From Chryseosolibacter indicum (GTDB taxonomy: Bacteria > Bacteroidota > Bacteroidia > Cytophagales > Cyclobacteriaceae), in assembly GCF_018598585.1 (NCBI RefSeq), contig NZ_JAHESD010000011.1:47830-111829 (forward strand): 64,000 bases of DNA, read 5' to 3'. The notes beneath the pieces are model-generated. The model saw only the letters and a list, made by a program, of their open reading frames with translations, was not told the DNA's origin and made no database searches. This document shows, one piece after another, positions 18,998 to 27,570 of this stretch (positions are counted from its first letter, which is position 1; every line of letters begins with the position of its first letter). A program made the position numbers and the translations under genes.

Positions 18998-20035
18998 TCA
19001 GAACATCTCTGCATCTCCTTCTTTTAACACAAGAAACTTACTGGGAGCAAGATTATATTTTACAAGGGAGCGATGTAATTCCATTACAGGTTCCTCAAGC
19101 CCATCATCAGCTAATGCGAAGGTGCCGAAGTGCGAAGCGATGCTTACCTCGGAGTTTGTATCAAAATGAATTTTCACTGCTTCTTCGGGTGAGCAGTGAA
19201 TAGGAGACATAAACCATACTGGTTTGAAAGCGCCTATTGGAATTATTGATACTTTAAAAGGACCAGCCTTTGCACCAATGTCTTTAAATGTAGTGTCATT
19301 ATATCCTGTGTCTCCTGCAAAATAGATGTTTCCATAACTGCTTTTAATAACATAGCCACACCATAAAGTGCCATTGCGATCTGTTAAACCCCTGCCGGAG
19401 AAGTGTTGCGCCGGAACACATTGTATGCTTAATTTTTCATTTATAGTTTGCTCATTCCACCAGTCTAAGTCGGTTGAACCGGAGACATGCAGCTTATCAA
19501 GATAAGCTTTTACACCCAGTGGCGTCAATATTTTAGGATGATGAGCACCAAATACCATTCTCATGGTTGCAACATCTAGATGATCATAATGATTGTGAGA
19601 AAGCAGAACAAGGTGAATGCGAGGTAGATCTTCAAACTTAATACCTGGTAAGCGCATCCGCTTAGGTCCTGTCCAACTAAAAGGACTTGCTCTCCTGCTC
19701 CATATAGGATCAGTAAGAATGTTTATACCATCAACTTGAATTAAAAAGGTAGTATGATTGACATATGTAATCCGGATTCCGTCCTTGTAGAAGTCTAGCG
19801 GGCGATTGCCGTACTTTGATGTCTTATCCTCCTTCCATGGTCCTTTTTTCCTTGTAAGCATCCAGCGTACAACGTCTGTAGCTTTCTGTTCTTTAATACC
19901 CGTAGGGTTGCTGAATCTTTTACCATCAAAGTGATCAGTTATTGGGCCGCGGTGTTTAGGTGCAGAAAGCACTACCCCTGTGCTGATGAAGAATGTGACC
20001 GTGGCAACTATAACTGCAAGAACGAATAGTAACAT
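18998..20035 (-). CDS. Membrane-anchored metallo-beta-lactamase-fold hydrolase (NAPE-PLD/UlaG-like)
   Basis: A 345-residue protein with one N-terminal membrane segment (MLLFVLAVIVATVTFFISTGVVL) and a metallo-beta-lactamase domain. Metal ligands are visible in LLSHNHYDHLD (HxHxDH, ~residue 150), the late Asp in YFAGDTGYND (~236) and the final His in ASHFGTFAL. The preceding DPIWSRRASPFSWTGPKR loop is typical of the NAPE-PLD branch, so a phospholipid or phosphodiester substrate is possible but unproven. I use ATG 20035; the frame opens at a TTG 9 nt upstream, which lies in the terminator hairpin of the previous gene. It is convergent with DUF763, 9 nt apart. Confidence 0.9.
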   Translation of the reverse strand: MLLFVLAVIVATVTFFISTGVVLSAPKHRGPITDHFDGKRFSNPTGIKEQKATDVVRWMLTRKKGPWKEDKTSKYGNRPLDFYKDGIRITYVNHTTFLIQVDGINILTDPIWSRRASPFSWTGPKRMRLPGIKFEDLPRIHLVLLSHNHYDHLDVATMRMVFGAHHPKILTPLGVKAYLDKLHVSGSTDLDWWNEQTINEKLSIQCVPAQHFSGRGLTDRNGTLWCGYVIKSSYGNIYFAGDTGYNDTTFKDIGAKAGPFKVSIIPIGAFKPVWFMSPIHCSPEEAVKIHFDTNSEVSIASHFGTFALADDGLEEPVMELHRSLVKYNLAPSKFLVLKEGDAEMF

Positions 20036-20042
20036 ATTAATC

Positions 20043-20077
20043 AAAAATAAAAGGGTTGTGAACTACTCACAACCCTT
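20043..20077 (-). terminator. Rho-independent terminator after the 198-residue paralogue
   Basis: On the minus strand, AAGGGTTGTGA (20077-20067) pairs perfectly over 11 bp with TCACAACCCTT (20061-20051), followed by TTTATTTTTG. It separates the paralogue pair from the metallo-beta-lactamase-fold gene, whose ATG follows within 10 nt. Confidence 0.85.
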
Positions 20078-20103
20078 CTTACAAAAGATCTAATATTTAT
20101 TCT

Positions 20104-20700
20104 TTATTGTATCATTTTTGCAATTTGAGAAACCGGTATTCCATTTGCCATTTTCAGTACATCCGCTTCATTACTGTTAGGCACTGTGAGTGTAAGCAGC
20201 GTACTGTTGAGCGGGATCTGTAATGTAAAGTCTGTTTTGCTTGTCTCTGTATCAACGGATTTCTGTAAAACGCCTTTGTACCCCTGCACTTTTACGGTTT
20301 TTTGCGTACCGTCGCCAGAATTACCGACAAAGGGCAGTGAGAGTATAGCATTTAAAGAACCAATTAATGGTGAGTTACTCATAATATCAAGATTGATAAG
20401 TTTGTCACCCGTTCCATAATCTCTATGAATAATTACACCGGTTAAACCAGTGTTGGTAGTTACATTGTCGTTCTTTACGTTCGAAGCAAAAGATTCCATC
20501 TTAGTTGGAAGCATCTTTAATACCTCTTTGCCTATTGCTAAATCAAGATCATTTAGCATTTGTTGCATTGCAAAACGAGCATCCTCCAGGTTACCTGATG
20601 AGTAAGAGGATTTAGCAGTTGTAAGATTTTTAGAAAAGTCTTGTGCAAAAGCATTATAGCTTAAAACAATTAATACAATTTGTAAAAATATTTTCTTCAT
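20104..20700 (-). CDS. Exported protein of unknown function, paralogue of its upstream neighbour
   Basis: A 198-residue product with a signal peptide (MKKIFLQIVLIVLSYNAFAQ). The mature part has a TPR-like helical start (LTTAKSSYSSGNLEDARFAMQQMLNDLDLAIGKEVLKMLP) and a beta-rich C-terminal half ending MANGIPVSQIAKMIQ. The same order of elements occurs in the gene 23 nt upstream (AYKTGSYGEARYAVQQAM...EIGQKVLKSLP), so the two are diverged tandem duplicates. I do not recognise the family; no catalytic residues stand out. The strong terminator after it marks the end of a two-gene operon. Confidence 0.75.
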   Translation of the reverse strand: MKKIFLQIVLIVLSYNAFAQDFSKNLTTAKSSYSSGNLEDARFAMQQMLNDLDLAIGKEVLKMLPTKMESFASNVKNDNVTTNTGLTGVIIHRDYGTGDKLINLDIMSNSPLIGSLNAILSLPFVGNSGDGTQKTVKVQGYKGVLQKSVDTETSKTDFTLQIPLNSTLLTLTVPNSNEADVLKMANGIPVSQIAKMIQ

Positions 20701-20723
20701 GTTAAAGTCTTAATAAGGTTAAA

Positions 20724-21518
20724 TCATTTCTCACCCAACATCTTCTTTATACCGTCAATATCAAAGGCATTAGCCGCGGCCATCATCTCCTGTTCAGTAG
20801 CAAAATTTACTGCTTCCCAAACTATAAGTGATGTTTGACCAAGAGGAACGCTTAATTTATAACCCGTGCTTTCATCATACTCTATAACACCACGATGTCC
20901 TTTAACCTTTGTTTGTTTCCAATTTTGCTGACCGTTTGTCTGCTGCGCATAGCCACCATTTGCCAGATACATATTCACAGCGCTCATCCATGCCGAATTG
21001 TTTGCAACCGTTGTACGCAATTGCATATCATCTTTATTATATTCTCTCTCGATCGTGAGCCCTGCCCATCCCCAACCTGTACTCGTTACCTTATCCTGTG
21101 AGTCTTCTTTCTTCAAACCACTCACAGTTTCCGGTAATGATTTTAAAACTTTTTGACCTATTTCCAACTCCACACCTAACATCGCTTGTTGTACAGCGTA
21201 ACGCGCTTCACCATAACTTCCCGTTTTATAAGCTGATTCTGCATCAGATAAATTTTGATTTACATCAGGAGGTGTTGAGATTAGTCCTCCTCCTCCTTTA
21301 TTGGTTGGATGATTTCCCCCACTAGAATTGTTGCCAGAATTTTCATTTGAAGTATTTCCGCCATTCGAATTTCCGCCTGTTTTCTCATCGACCTTTTTTT
21401 CCAGTGCTTTCTCTGCAGCCTGTGAAGCCTTTTGCTTCAACTTGCCTACTAATCCTTGCGCATTTGTCGATACGGCGAGAATAAAGGCAATACCTGTGAG
21501 TAAAAGTTTTACATTCAT
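20724..21518 (-). CDS. Exported protein of unknown function with Asn/Gly-rich linker, paralogue of its downstream neighbour
   Basis: A 264-residue product with a signal peptide (MNVKLLLTGIAFILAVSTNAQG). A charged helix (KLKQKASQAAEKALEKKVDEK) is followed by a linker of ~40 residues dominated by N, G and S (~47-85), then the shared domain: AESAYKTGSYGEARYAVQQAM, EIGQKVLKSLPETVSGL and a beta half with WGWAGLTIEREY and KVKGHRGVIEYDE. The downstream gene has the same domain but no linker. It is first in the two-gene operon. The function is unknown; the domain may bind a ligand or protein in the periplasm. Confidence 0.75.
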   Translation of the reverse strand: MNVKLLLTGIAFILAVSTNAQGLVGKLKQKASQAAEKALEKKVDEKTGGNSNGGNTSNENSGNNSSGGNHPTNKGGGGLISTPPDVNQNLSDAESAYKTGSYGEARYAVQQAMLGVELEIGQKVLKSLPETVSGLKKEDSQDKVTSTGWGWAGLTIEREYNKDDMQLRTTVANNSAWMSAVNMYLANGGYAQQTNGQQNWKQTKVKGHRGVIEYDESTGYKLSVPLGQTSLIVWEAVNFATEQEMMAAANAFDIDGIKKMLGEK

Positions 21519-21720
21519 TTGGGTTAAGTTTAATAAACTAAATTAAGCAATTACGTATTTATTTCTTTTCGCTTCTCAGAATAAGATAATGAAAACCTAT
21601 CATACGAAAAATAGCGCTGCTGGTTACACAATTGCGAAACGTATGTAGTCGAGAATGTCTTGGCAGACTAGTTTATCGAACAGAAAAATACCGTGCAGAA
21701 GAATTATTACAGGAAGTCTT

Positions 21721-22461
21721 TTACTTTTTAGTCAGGCTGAACACCGCACTGATCTTTGTGTAGTATACACTTGTTTTTCCTTTAAAGTTTGAGTCGGTAC
21801 CAACGATGAGCCACACCGCACCATGTTTATCACTGGTAATAATAATGGGAGCATTGTAGTACTTGTTGTAAGGCGAGTTTGACTGATTGATAATCGTATA
21901 AGTTGGAGATTCTTTGGGTAAAGAAATATCACCAATAAAAACCATGTCGGTACCGCTTTGATTCTGATCTGCTTTATCGATGTTAATCTTGTAGTAATTG
22001 TTTTCAACCACACTTATCGGCTCTGTTTGTGTAGCCCCGACTTTCAGATAAATTTTTTCAGCAGCAACTTCTCCTGTACCTGTTACCTGGCCGTTGTTAG
22101 CGTCAGAAGCAAGTTCTACTTCTATCGTTACATAGTAAGAAGTGTTAGGTTCTAAATCACTAATCTGCTTTTTCAAATACATGAAAAGATCACCGCCTTG
22201 GTTATTCCCCGAAAGCATAAGCGCTTTTATACCCCTGTTAACACCCAGGGGCTGTATCGTATGTTGAAATTTAAGCTCATAAGCAGCTGTATCAGCAGGG
22301 TCAGCGGAGTATTCAGCAAAACCTGCTTTCCATCCATGATCGGAGTTATTGAAATCGAAACTATAAGAAAAGATCCTCAATTGCTCATCTTTATCATCCG
22401 TACTACAGGACATAAAAAGTACAGCAAGGAATCCGACACAAAAAAGACTGCTAAGGTTCAT
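21721..22461 (-). CDS. Lipoprotein of unknown function
   Basis: A 246-residue product with a lipoprotein signal (MNLSSLFCVGFLAVLFMSC, acceptor Cys after FMS, then STDDKDEQ, an acidic start typical of surface-exported Bacteroidota lipoproteins). The mature part is beta-rich: FDFNNSDHGWKAGFAEY, then ISDLEPNTSYYVTIEVELASD and a late AVWLIVGTDSNFKGKTSVYY. This reads like a jelly-roll or carbohydrate-binding-type sandwich, but I cannot name the family. It stands alone, divergent from the GAF gene. Confidence 0.7.
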   Translation of the reverse strand: MNLSSLFCVGFLAVLFMSCSTDDKDEQLRIFSYSFDFNNSDHGWKAGFAEYSADPADTAAYELKFQHTIQPLGVNRGIKALMLSGNNQGGDLFMYLKKQISDLEPNTSYYVTIEVELASDANNGQVTGTGEVAAEKIYLKVGATQTEPISVVENNYYKINIDKADQNQSGTDMVFIGDISLPKESPTYTIINQSNSPYNKYYNAPIIITSDKHGAVWLIVGTDSNFKGKTSVYYTKISAVFSLTKK

Positions 22462-22624
22462 TAAGAGAATTACTTACTACTGATAGACACGGAGGCAAAA
22501 GCAAAAGTTGGAACAAGAGTGAATGCAATAATAAAAGAATTTGCTTACAATACTTACAGAAGAATTTCGTCTCATTTTTTGAACTCCACATTTTACATTA
22601 ACGTTGAAGCTCAAAACAGCGGCC

Positions 22625-25006
22625 ATGAAACAGACTTCTACCCTCAAAGAATTTCCCTTCAAAACAGTACTTAACCTTAATTTATTGGCCGAGTACTGGG
22701 AAAAGTCCATAAGATCAGGCGAAATCCCTGCCTTCGCACATGGTGTACTGGAATCTCTTTCCCAAGCTCCTGAATTAAGAAAGCCTATTGAAGATATTTC
22801 AGTTCTGGAAAAACATCGGGATCTGGTTAACTTTTTAATGGGGGCTGTAATACCTAGCGCCCAAACTGAAGAAGACCTGATTGCGGCAACAATACCTTTT
22901 GATTTTAAATCCTTTTACGCAACAAAGGCTTTTCAGAAAACGATTGATTTCGGGAAGCTTAGTAAGACTTCTAAAGTAGATGTGCCAGCAAACGAAATGG
23001 TAATTGGTAAAACCATTCATGCATGCATGTTAATTCTAAAGCATTTCTATAACGTAGATGTTAATTTTGACAGACCTATTTTAGGCACCATAAGAGATCC
23101 GGAAACAGGATTAGACAAAATCTATAAAATTGAAATAGGCAGGCAATTTATCAGTATTGTTGCTAAACAACCTCTAAAGCCAATAGATCCAAAAGTCATT
23201 AAGTTTCTAACAGAAAAAATATACGATGTGGATTTATGGCTTCAGTACATACGTCCTGAAGATTTTGAATTCAACGGATTCATGATCGTTAAGATGTTTG
23301 ATGTGACAGAGCAGGAGATGATCTCATCTATCAAATTTGATTTACTTGAAAAAAACGCTGTAACAAAAGAAGAGAGTTTTGCTAAAATCCAGCATAAGTT
23401 ACAGTCGATGTTTAACATGCCGGAAATCAGATTGGGACTGGCTTTTTTTGACCTTAACAACAACATTGTTTTAAATAGCTCTGGCAATTCAAATAATTGC
23501 TGGAGAACACTTGCACGCGATCGCGAAACAGGAAGTGTTTGCGGAAGCTTTGATGGTTCTATTTACGAACAAAGCTGGGAAGAAAAGAAATACATTATCA
23601 TAGAAGACCTGCAAAGCTTTCCATACAAGGGCTCTGTTGAAGAGGCATTGATCAAAAATGGTGTAAGGAATATTTTATTAGCGCCTTTGGTTGATGATGG
23701 AGAAACAATAGGAATGCTTGAGATAGCGTCTACCTTCCCTGGAAAGCTAAATTCTTTAAATGCAAGCAAAGTAGAAAATGCGCTCCCCATGTTTACCGCA
23801 GCTGCAAAGCGTGTAAAAGAAGAACTTTTAACGGAAGTACGGGCACTCATACAGGAAGAGTGTACCAACATTCACCCAGCAGTTCAATGGCGCTTTTTTG
23901 AAGCAGGGTCTAATCTTTTGAATAAGAGAAGGCGTGGTGAAAAAGCAGTTCTTGAAGAAATTGTTTTTAAAGATGTATTTCCTTTATACGGTTTAGCTGA
24001 TGTGCGAAATTCTTCTATCGAACGTAATCTGGCTATCCAACAAGATCTTCAGCAAAACCTGCAAATGGTTAAAGAGCTTCTTCAAAAAATAAATCAAGTA
24101 AGACAACTTCCTATACTCGAAGAAGTCACTTATAAAACAGATCATCACCTCACAAAATTAAATCAAGGCTTGGCTGCGGGCGATGAAAGTACCGTACTTG
24201 ACTTCCTGAAGGAAGAGATCAATCCTTTACTGAAACACTTTGAGAAAGAGCATGATCTGAATAAACTTGTCAATAAATACCTGGGGCAGCTCGACTCTCA
24301 ATTTGGAGTCGTTTATAAAAGAAGGAAAGCTTTTGAGGAGAGTCTTTCTATGATCAATAAAATGATCAGTAGTTTTCTTGACGAAGCAGAAGGTGCAGCC
24401 CAAGAAATGTATCCGCACTATTTCGAAAAATATCAGACGGATGGCATCGAGTATACTCTTTATCTCGGAGAGTCACTTACACGTGGCCATAAATTCGACC
24501 AATTCTACCTTAAGAATTTCAGACTTTGGCAGCTTATGCTCATGTGTGAGATTGATAAAAGAATGGATCAGCTTAAGCCAACACTCAAGAACAACCTTGA
24601 TATAACACAGCTCATACTTGTTCACGATCAACCGCTGTCCATTCGTTTCAGACCTGATGAAAAGCAATTTGATGTAGATGGCGCTTACGATATACGTTAT
24701 GAGATTGTTAAGAAGAGAATAGACAAGGCATATATTAAAGATTCAGGCGAAAGGTTAACGCAACCTGGTAAGATTGCCATAGTCTACAACCATGCAAAAG
24801 TTGAAGAGGAGTACATCCGGTATTTTGATTATCTCAAGACAAAAGGAATTATCACCGGAAAAATTGAGCATCTTGAGCTTGAAGAGTTACCTGGAGCAAA
24901 TGGATTAAAAGCTTTACGAATAGAAGTTGTAAAGCAGAAGAAGAGCATTGTTTCTCATAAAGAAGACATAATAAGAAACATCGAAGAAGCTTTAAGTTTA
25001 CAATAA
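22625..25006 (+). CDS. Large cytoplasmic GAF-domain protein
   Basis: A protein of about 793 residues with no signal peptide or membrane segment. A GAF domain sits near the middle (~251-400: ...RLGLAFFDLNNNIVLNSS, YIIIEDLQSFPYKGSVEEALIKNGVRNILLAPLVDDGETIGMLEIAS). It is flanked by ~250 residues of unrecognised N-terminal sequence and ~390 mostly helical C-terminal residues (charged segments around MVKELLQKINQVRQ and EKEHDLNKLVNKYLGQLDSQFG). No kinase, cyclase or DNA-binding domain is visible. GAF domains bind small ligands or mediate dimerisation, so this is probably a sensor or scaffold. I chose ATG 22625; an in-frame ATG at 22604 is equally possible. Confidence 0.75.
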   Translation: MKQTSTLKEFPFKTVLNLNLLAEYWEKSIRSGEIPAFAHGVLESLSQAPELRKPIEDISVLEKHRDLVNFLMGAVIPSAQTEEDLIAATIPFDFKSFYATKAFQKTIDFGKLSKTSKVDVPANEMVIGKTIHACMLILKHFYNVDVNFDRPILGTIRDPETGLDKIYKIEIGRQFISIVAKQPLKPIDPKVIKFLTEKIYDVDLWLQYIRPEDFEFNGFMIVKMFDVTEQEMISSIKFDLLEKNAVTKEESFAKIQHKLQSMFNMPEIRLGLAFFDLNNNIVLNSSGNSNNCWRTLARDRETGSVCGSFDGSIYEQSWEEKKYIIIEDLQSFPYKGSVEEALIKNGVRNILLAPLVDDGETIGMLEIASTFPGKLNSLNASKVENALPMFTAAAKRVKEELLTEVRALIQEECTNIHPAVQWRFFEAGSNLLNKRRRGEKAVLEEIVFKDVFPLYGLADVRNSSIERNLAIQQDLQQNLQMVKELLQKINQVRQLPILEEVTYKTDHHLTKLNQGLAAGDESTVLDFLKEEINPLLKHFEKEHDLNKLVNKYLGQLDSQFGVVYKRRKAFEESLSMINKMISSFLDEAEGAAQEMYPHYFEKYQTDGIEYTLYLGESLTRGHKFDQFYLKNFRLWQLMLMCEIDKRMDQLKPTLKNNLDITQLILVHDQPLSIRFRPDEKQFDVDGAYDIRYEIVKKRIDKAYIKDSGERLTQPGKIAIVYNHAKVEEEYIRYFDYLKTKGIITGKIEHLELEELPGANGLKALRIEVVKQKKSIVSHKEDIIRNIEEALSLQ

Positions 25007-25044
25007 TTTTTAGAACTTACTACTCAACACTAACATAAGCTGTT

Positions 25045-25569
25045 ATGAAGCGAGTAGTAGCTTTCTTATTGCTGATTTCTTTATTTTCGTGCAAAGAAGT
25101 TTCCTTTAAAGAGGCACAACCTGTATCAAGAAGGCCGCTAGTTTCTGTGCCTAAAATCTTACGGGGAAAATATTTAACCTATAAAGAAAACGGTGAGCTC
25201 GCTAAGGATACCGTTATCATCAATTCAATGGGCTACAGGTTTGGTTACTTTAGCCCTGAAGAAAGAACAAAGGCAACAAACCAATACGATGATGGCGTGC
25301 TAAGTGATTCAATGGTATTGAAATCTTATAAAGGGTATTACTTCCTGAGCCTTAATCAAAAACCCGAGTGGATTTTACGTGTAATCAAACTTCAAAAAAA
25401 TGGTGATTTATTATACATGGCTCCTGAACAACCTGGAGTAAATATTAACGAATACATTAAAAGACTTTCGACTCTAATGCCTGTCGATTCAACACGAGTA
25501 AACGACAAAACCATTTATCAAATCGATCCTTCACCACAACAATTGATTGATTTAATTGAAGAAGGATAA
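25045..25569 (+). CDS. Lipoprotein of unknown function
   Basis: A 174-residue product with a lipoprotein signal (MKRVVAFLLLISLFSC, lipobox LFSC). The mature part is short and beta-rich (RGKYLTYKENGELAKDTVIINSMGYRFGYF, SYKGYYFLSLN, WILRVIKLQKNGDLLYMA) and ends in a helix (SPQQLIDLIEEG). I do not recognise the family. It lies 38 nt after the GAF gene and is probably on the same transcript. Confidence 0.7.
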   Translation: MKRVVAFLLLISLFSCKEVSFKEAQPVSRRPLVSVPKILRGKYLTYKENGELAKDTVIINSMGYRFGYFSPEERTKATNQYDDGVLSDSMVLKSYKGYYFLSLNQKPEWILRVIKLQKNGDLLYMAPEQPGVNINEYIKRLSTLMPVDSTRVNDKTIYQIDPSPQQLIDLIEEG

Positions 25570-25610
25570 TTTCTCTAAAGTAATACTAAAACGCTTAGAA
25601 CCTTCTCGTC

Positions 25611-26201
25611 TCAAAAACCAGTAATCGAACCAAGAACTGCATCTAATTCAGATTTCTGCTGATCATTTTCGTAAGAAGTAATAAACACCAGCATGTGATC
25701 ATTCAGCGTGCTCACAAAAAATTCTTGCGTAATTGATTGTTTTGAAACCACTTTCATGGAATAGAATTCTCGAGCACCTAGCTTTACTATTGTACCGTTC
25801 CCATCAAAAGACTTATATAACCCTGTTTTTTGCAGCTGTTGTAATGTTAACTGCAGATAAGATTTCTCATCAATAGCCGATATTTTCTTGGATAATCTTT
25901 CAGCTATAACATTAAAAGATGGGTTAAAATCTTCAGTAGCAGCAGGATGATACTTAGATATCGTTAACAGCGTAATAACCTGGCTTGTAGCTGTGTCAGC
26001 ATTTGTTGCAGTATCAAAATTTTGTACAACCCACTGCTCCGGAATGGAGAGACTAAAGTTAAAGAACTTGTTGCTGTAAAAACCATCCTCAATTACTCCC
26101 TTGTCGACAAAATTTAGCTTCTCATTTTTGCAATTAGAAAGTACAAAGACAAGTGAACACAATACCCATCTCATTGTAACACTATATCCTATTGTTTTCA
26201 T
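25611..26201 (-). CDS. Lipoprotein of unknown function, co-transcribed with PrsW
   Basis: A 196-residue product with a lipoprotein signal ending LVFVLSNC. The mature part opens with a region like those of secreted PsbP/DUF-type stress lipoproteins (FFNFSLSIPEQWVVQNF; later EFYSMKVVSKQSITQEFFVSTLNDHMLVFITSYEN), a pattern common in single-domain lipoproteins that I cannot assign further. The first ATG (26201) overlaps the end of the PrsW gene by 20 nt; an in-frame ATG at 26174 would start 8 nt after it and give a shorter signal. Either way the two genes are tightly coupled. Confidence 0.7.
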   Translation of the reverse strand: MKTIGYSVTMRWVLCSLVFVLSNCKNEKLNFVDKGVIEDGFYSNKFFNFSLSIPEQWVVQNFDTATNADTATSQVITLLTISKYHPAATEDFNPSFNVIAERLSKKISAIDEKSYLQLTLQQLQKTGLYKSFDGNGTIVKLGAREFYSMKVVSKQSITQEFFVSTLNDHMLVFITSYENDQQKSELDAVLGSITGF

Positions 26202-26901
26202 CTACTGTTGCTGTATTAAAAGGTGATGCCTGTTGATGTAGTCGTATCGCATTCCTTGACAATATTAATCCAAGAACAAGGGAGATAATTGCAAAGACCC
26301 AGATTCCGGCCCAAACATCTTTTACCTCAGCTATAAACCAAAAGTAGTCATAGGAGCCATGAAATATAGTAGGGGCAATCAGTGCCAGAAAGCCGAAGTA
26401 TAAAGTGCGCGAATGTGTAAATTTGGATTTGCCCAGATAAAAACCCATCATTACTCCAAACGTTGCATGCGCTGGCACCGCGGTAAACATTCTTAAAATT
26501 CCCGTCTGGAAACCATATTCAAATATGTACATGATGTTCTCCAACGTAGCAAAGCCCATACTTACCATAACAGCATACACAATACCATCGAAGGGTTCAT
26601 TAAAATTTCTGTTGGGATAAAGAATAAAGCGAACAAAAAAGAACTTACTGAACTCTTCTACAAGGGCAACTTTAAAAAAGGCAGTAAAAAATTCATCAAC
26701 TATATCTCCCTCTTTCAAAATCAGAAAAGTATTAAGCGGCCAGCTAATGACAAGGGTGACAAGAGTGCTGAACGCGCCATACAAAAAACTGGTAATAAGC
26801 AAATGCAGGGGTTCGCGTTCATGCTTATCTTTCAGATATATATAAAGCATGATTGCTACCCCTGGAGCTAAAGCTATACCTAGTAGTTCCAGCACATTCA
26901 T
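26182..26901 (-). CDS. PrsW-family intramembrane protease
   Basis: A 239-residue polytopic membrane protein with about seven hydrophobic segments. Family motifs are clear: VEEFSKFFFVRF (E-E-x-x-K, ~residue 77), EPFDGIVYAVMVSMGFATLENIMYI (~102) and PAHATFGVMMGFYLG (~140). In Bacillus, PrsW cleaves the anti-sigma factor RsiW; here no anti-sigma factor is adjacent, so the substrate is unknown. It lies between a thioredoxin-like exported protein (21 nt upstream) and a lipoprotein whose start overlaps its end, forming a three-gene unit. Confidence 0.93.
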   Translation of the reverse strand: MNVLELLGIALAPGVAIMLYIYLKDKHEREPLHLLITSFLYGAFSTLVTLVISWPLNTFLILKEGDIVDEFFTAFFKVALVEEFSKFFFVRFILYPNRNFNEPFDGIVYAVMVSMGFATLENIMYIFEYGFQTGILRMFTAVPAHATFGVMMGFYLGKSKFTHSRTLYFGFLALIAPTIFHGSYDYFWFIAEVKDVWAGIWVFAIISLVLGLILSRNAIRLHQQASPFNTATVDENNRI

Positions 26902-26922
26902 TTAAAAGTAAAGATCAGGAAA

Positions 26923-27462
26923 TTATTCAATGTTCTCCTCTACCTCATCCATCTTGTCGTCAGTATATTTACCAGAGGTAGCGTAAACAATTTTTCCATT
27001 AGGATCTAGTACAAAGAAATATGGGATATCTCTTTTCTCAAAGTCTAGTGCTTCCTTGTATGGTTTTAACTCCCCTTTATAAAAGAGAACATAAGGCAGT
27101 AATTGTGGGTCGATGTTTTTCGCGGCTTTACGCTTAGCAGTATTTGTTGCTGCGGCATTAACACCCGTAAACATAGGAACAAAGTATACGTTTACATCAT
27201 AGGTGAATCCTGACATTAATCCTTTTGATTTTTGAATAAACTTTTGAAAGACTGGTTGAAACCAGGAGTTAAGTTCATCTTCAGATTTTTTTGAATATGC
27301 CATTCCTATTAAAGTATACTTTCCTGCTACATCTTTCGGAAGATTAACTTTTTTATCTTCAACGGTTTCGGCCGTCATTGCCGGAAATGTTTTTCCTACA
27401 ACCTGTGCTGTTGCTATTTTGAAAACTAGAAATAGGGGCAGAAAAAGCATTAATTTCTTCAT
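26923..27462 (-). CDS. Exported thioredoxin-fold protein without cysteines
   Basis: A 179-residue product with a signal peptide (MKKLMLFLPLFLVFKIATAQ). The pattern VGKTFPAMTAETVEDKKVNLPKDVAGKYTLIGMAYSKK, then DIPYFFVLDPNGKIVYATSGKYTDDKMDEVEE, is that of TlpA/AhpC-type thioredoxin folds. There is no cysteine anywhere in the protein, so it cannot do thiol redox chemistry. A binding or assembly role (as for the ATP10-like branch) is one possibility, but this is inference. I use ATG 27462; the frame opens 45 nt upstream, but the signal peptide begins at MKKL. First gene of the unit with PrsW. Confidence 0.75.
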   Translation of the reverse strand: MKKLMLFLPLFLVFKIATAQVVGKTFPAMTAETVEDKKVNLPKDVAGKYTLIGMAYSKKSEDELNSWFQPVFQKFIQKSKGLMSGFTYDVNVYFVPMFTGVNAAATNTAKRKAAKNIDPQLLPYVLFYKGELKPYKEALDFEKRDIPYFFVLDPNGKIVYATSGKYTDDKMDEVEENIE

Positions 27463-27570
27463 AGTGGTGGTTTTGCTTATTAGAACATTTATTCGAAATA
27501 TCAGCACAAACCAGCAAATATCCGTCCTAATTTCGATGCACCCTAAAGAAGAGGCGATTAACGTTAATTA

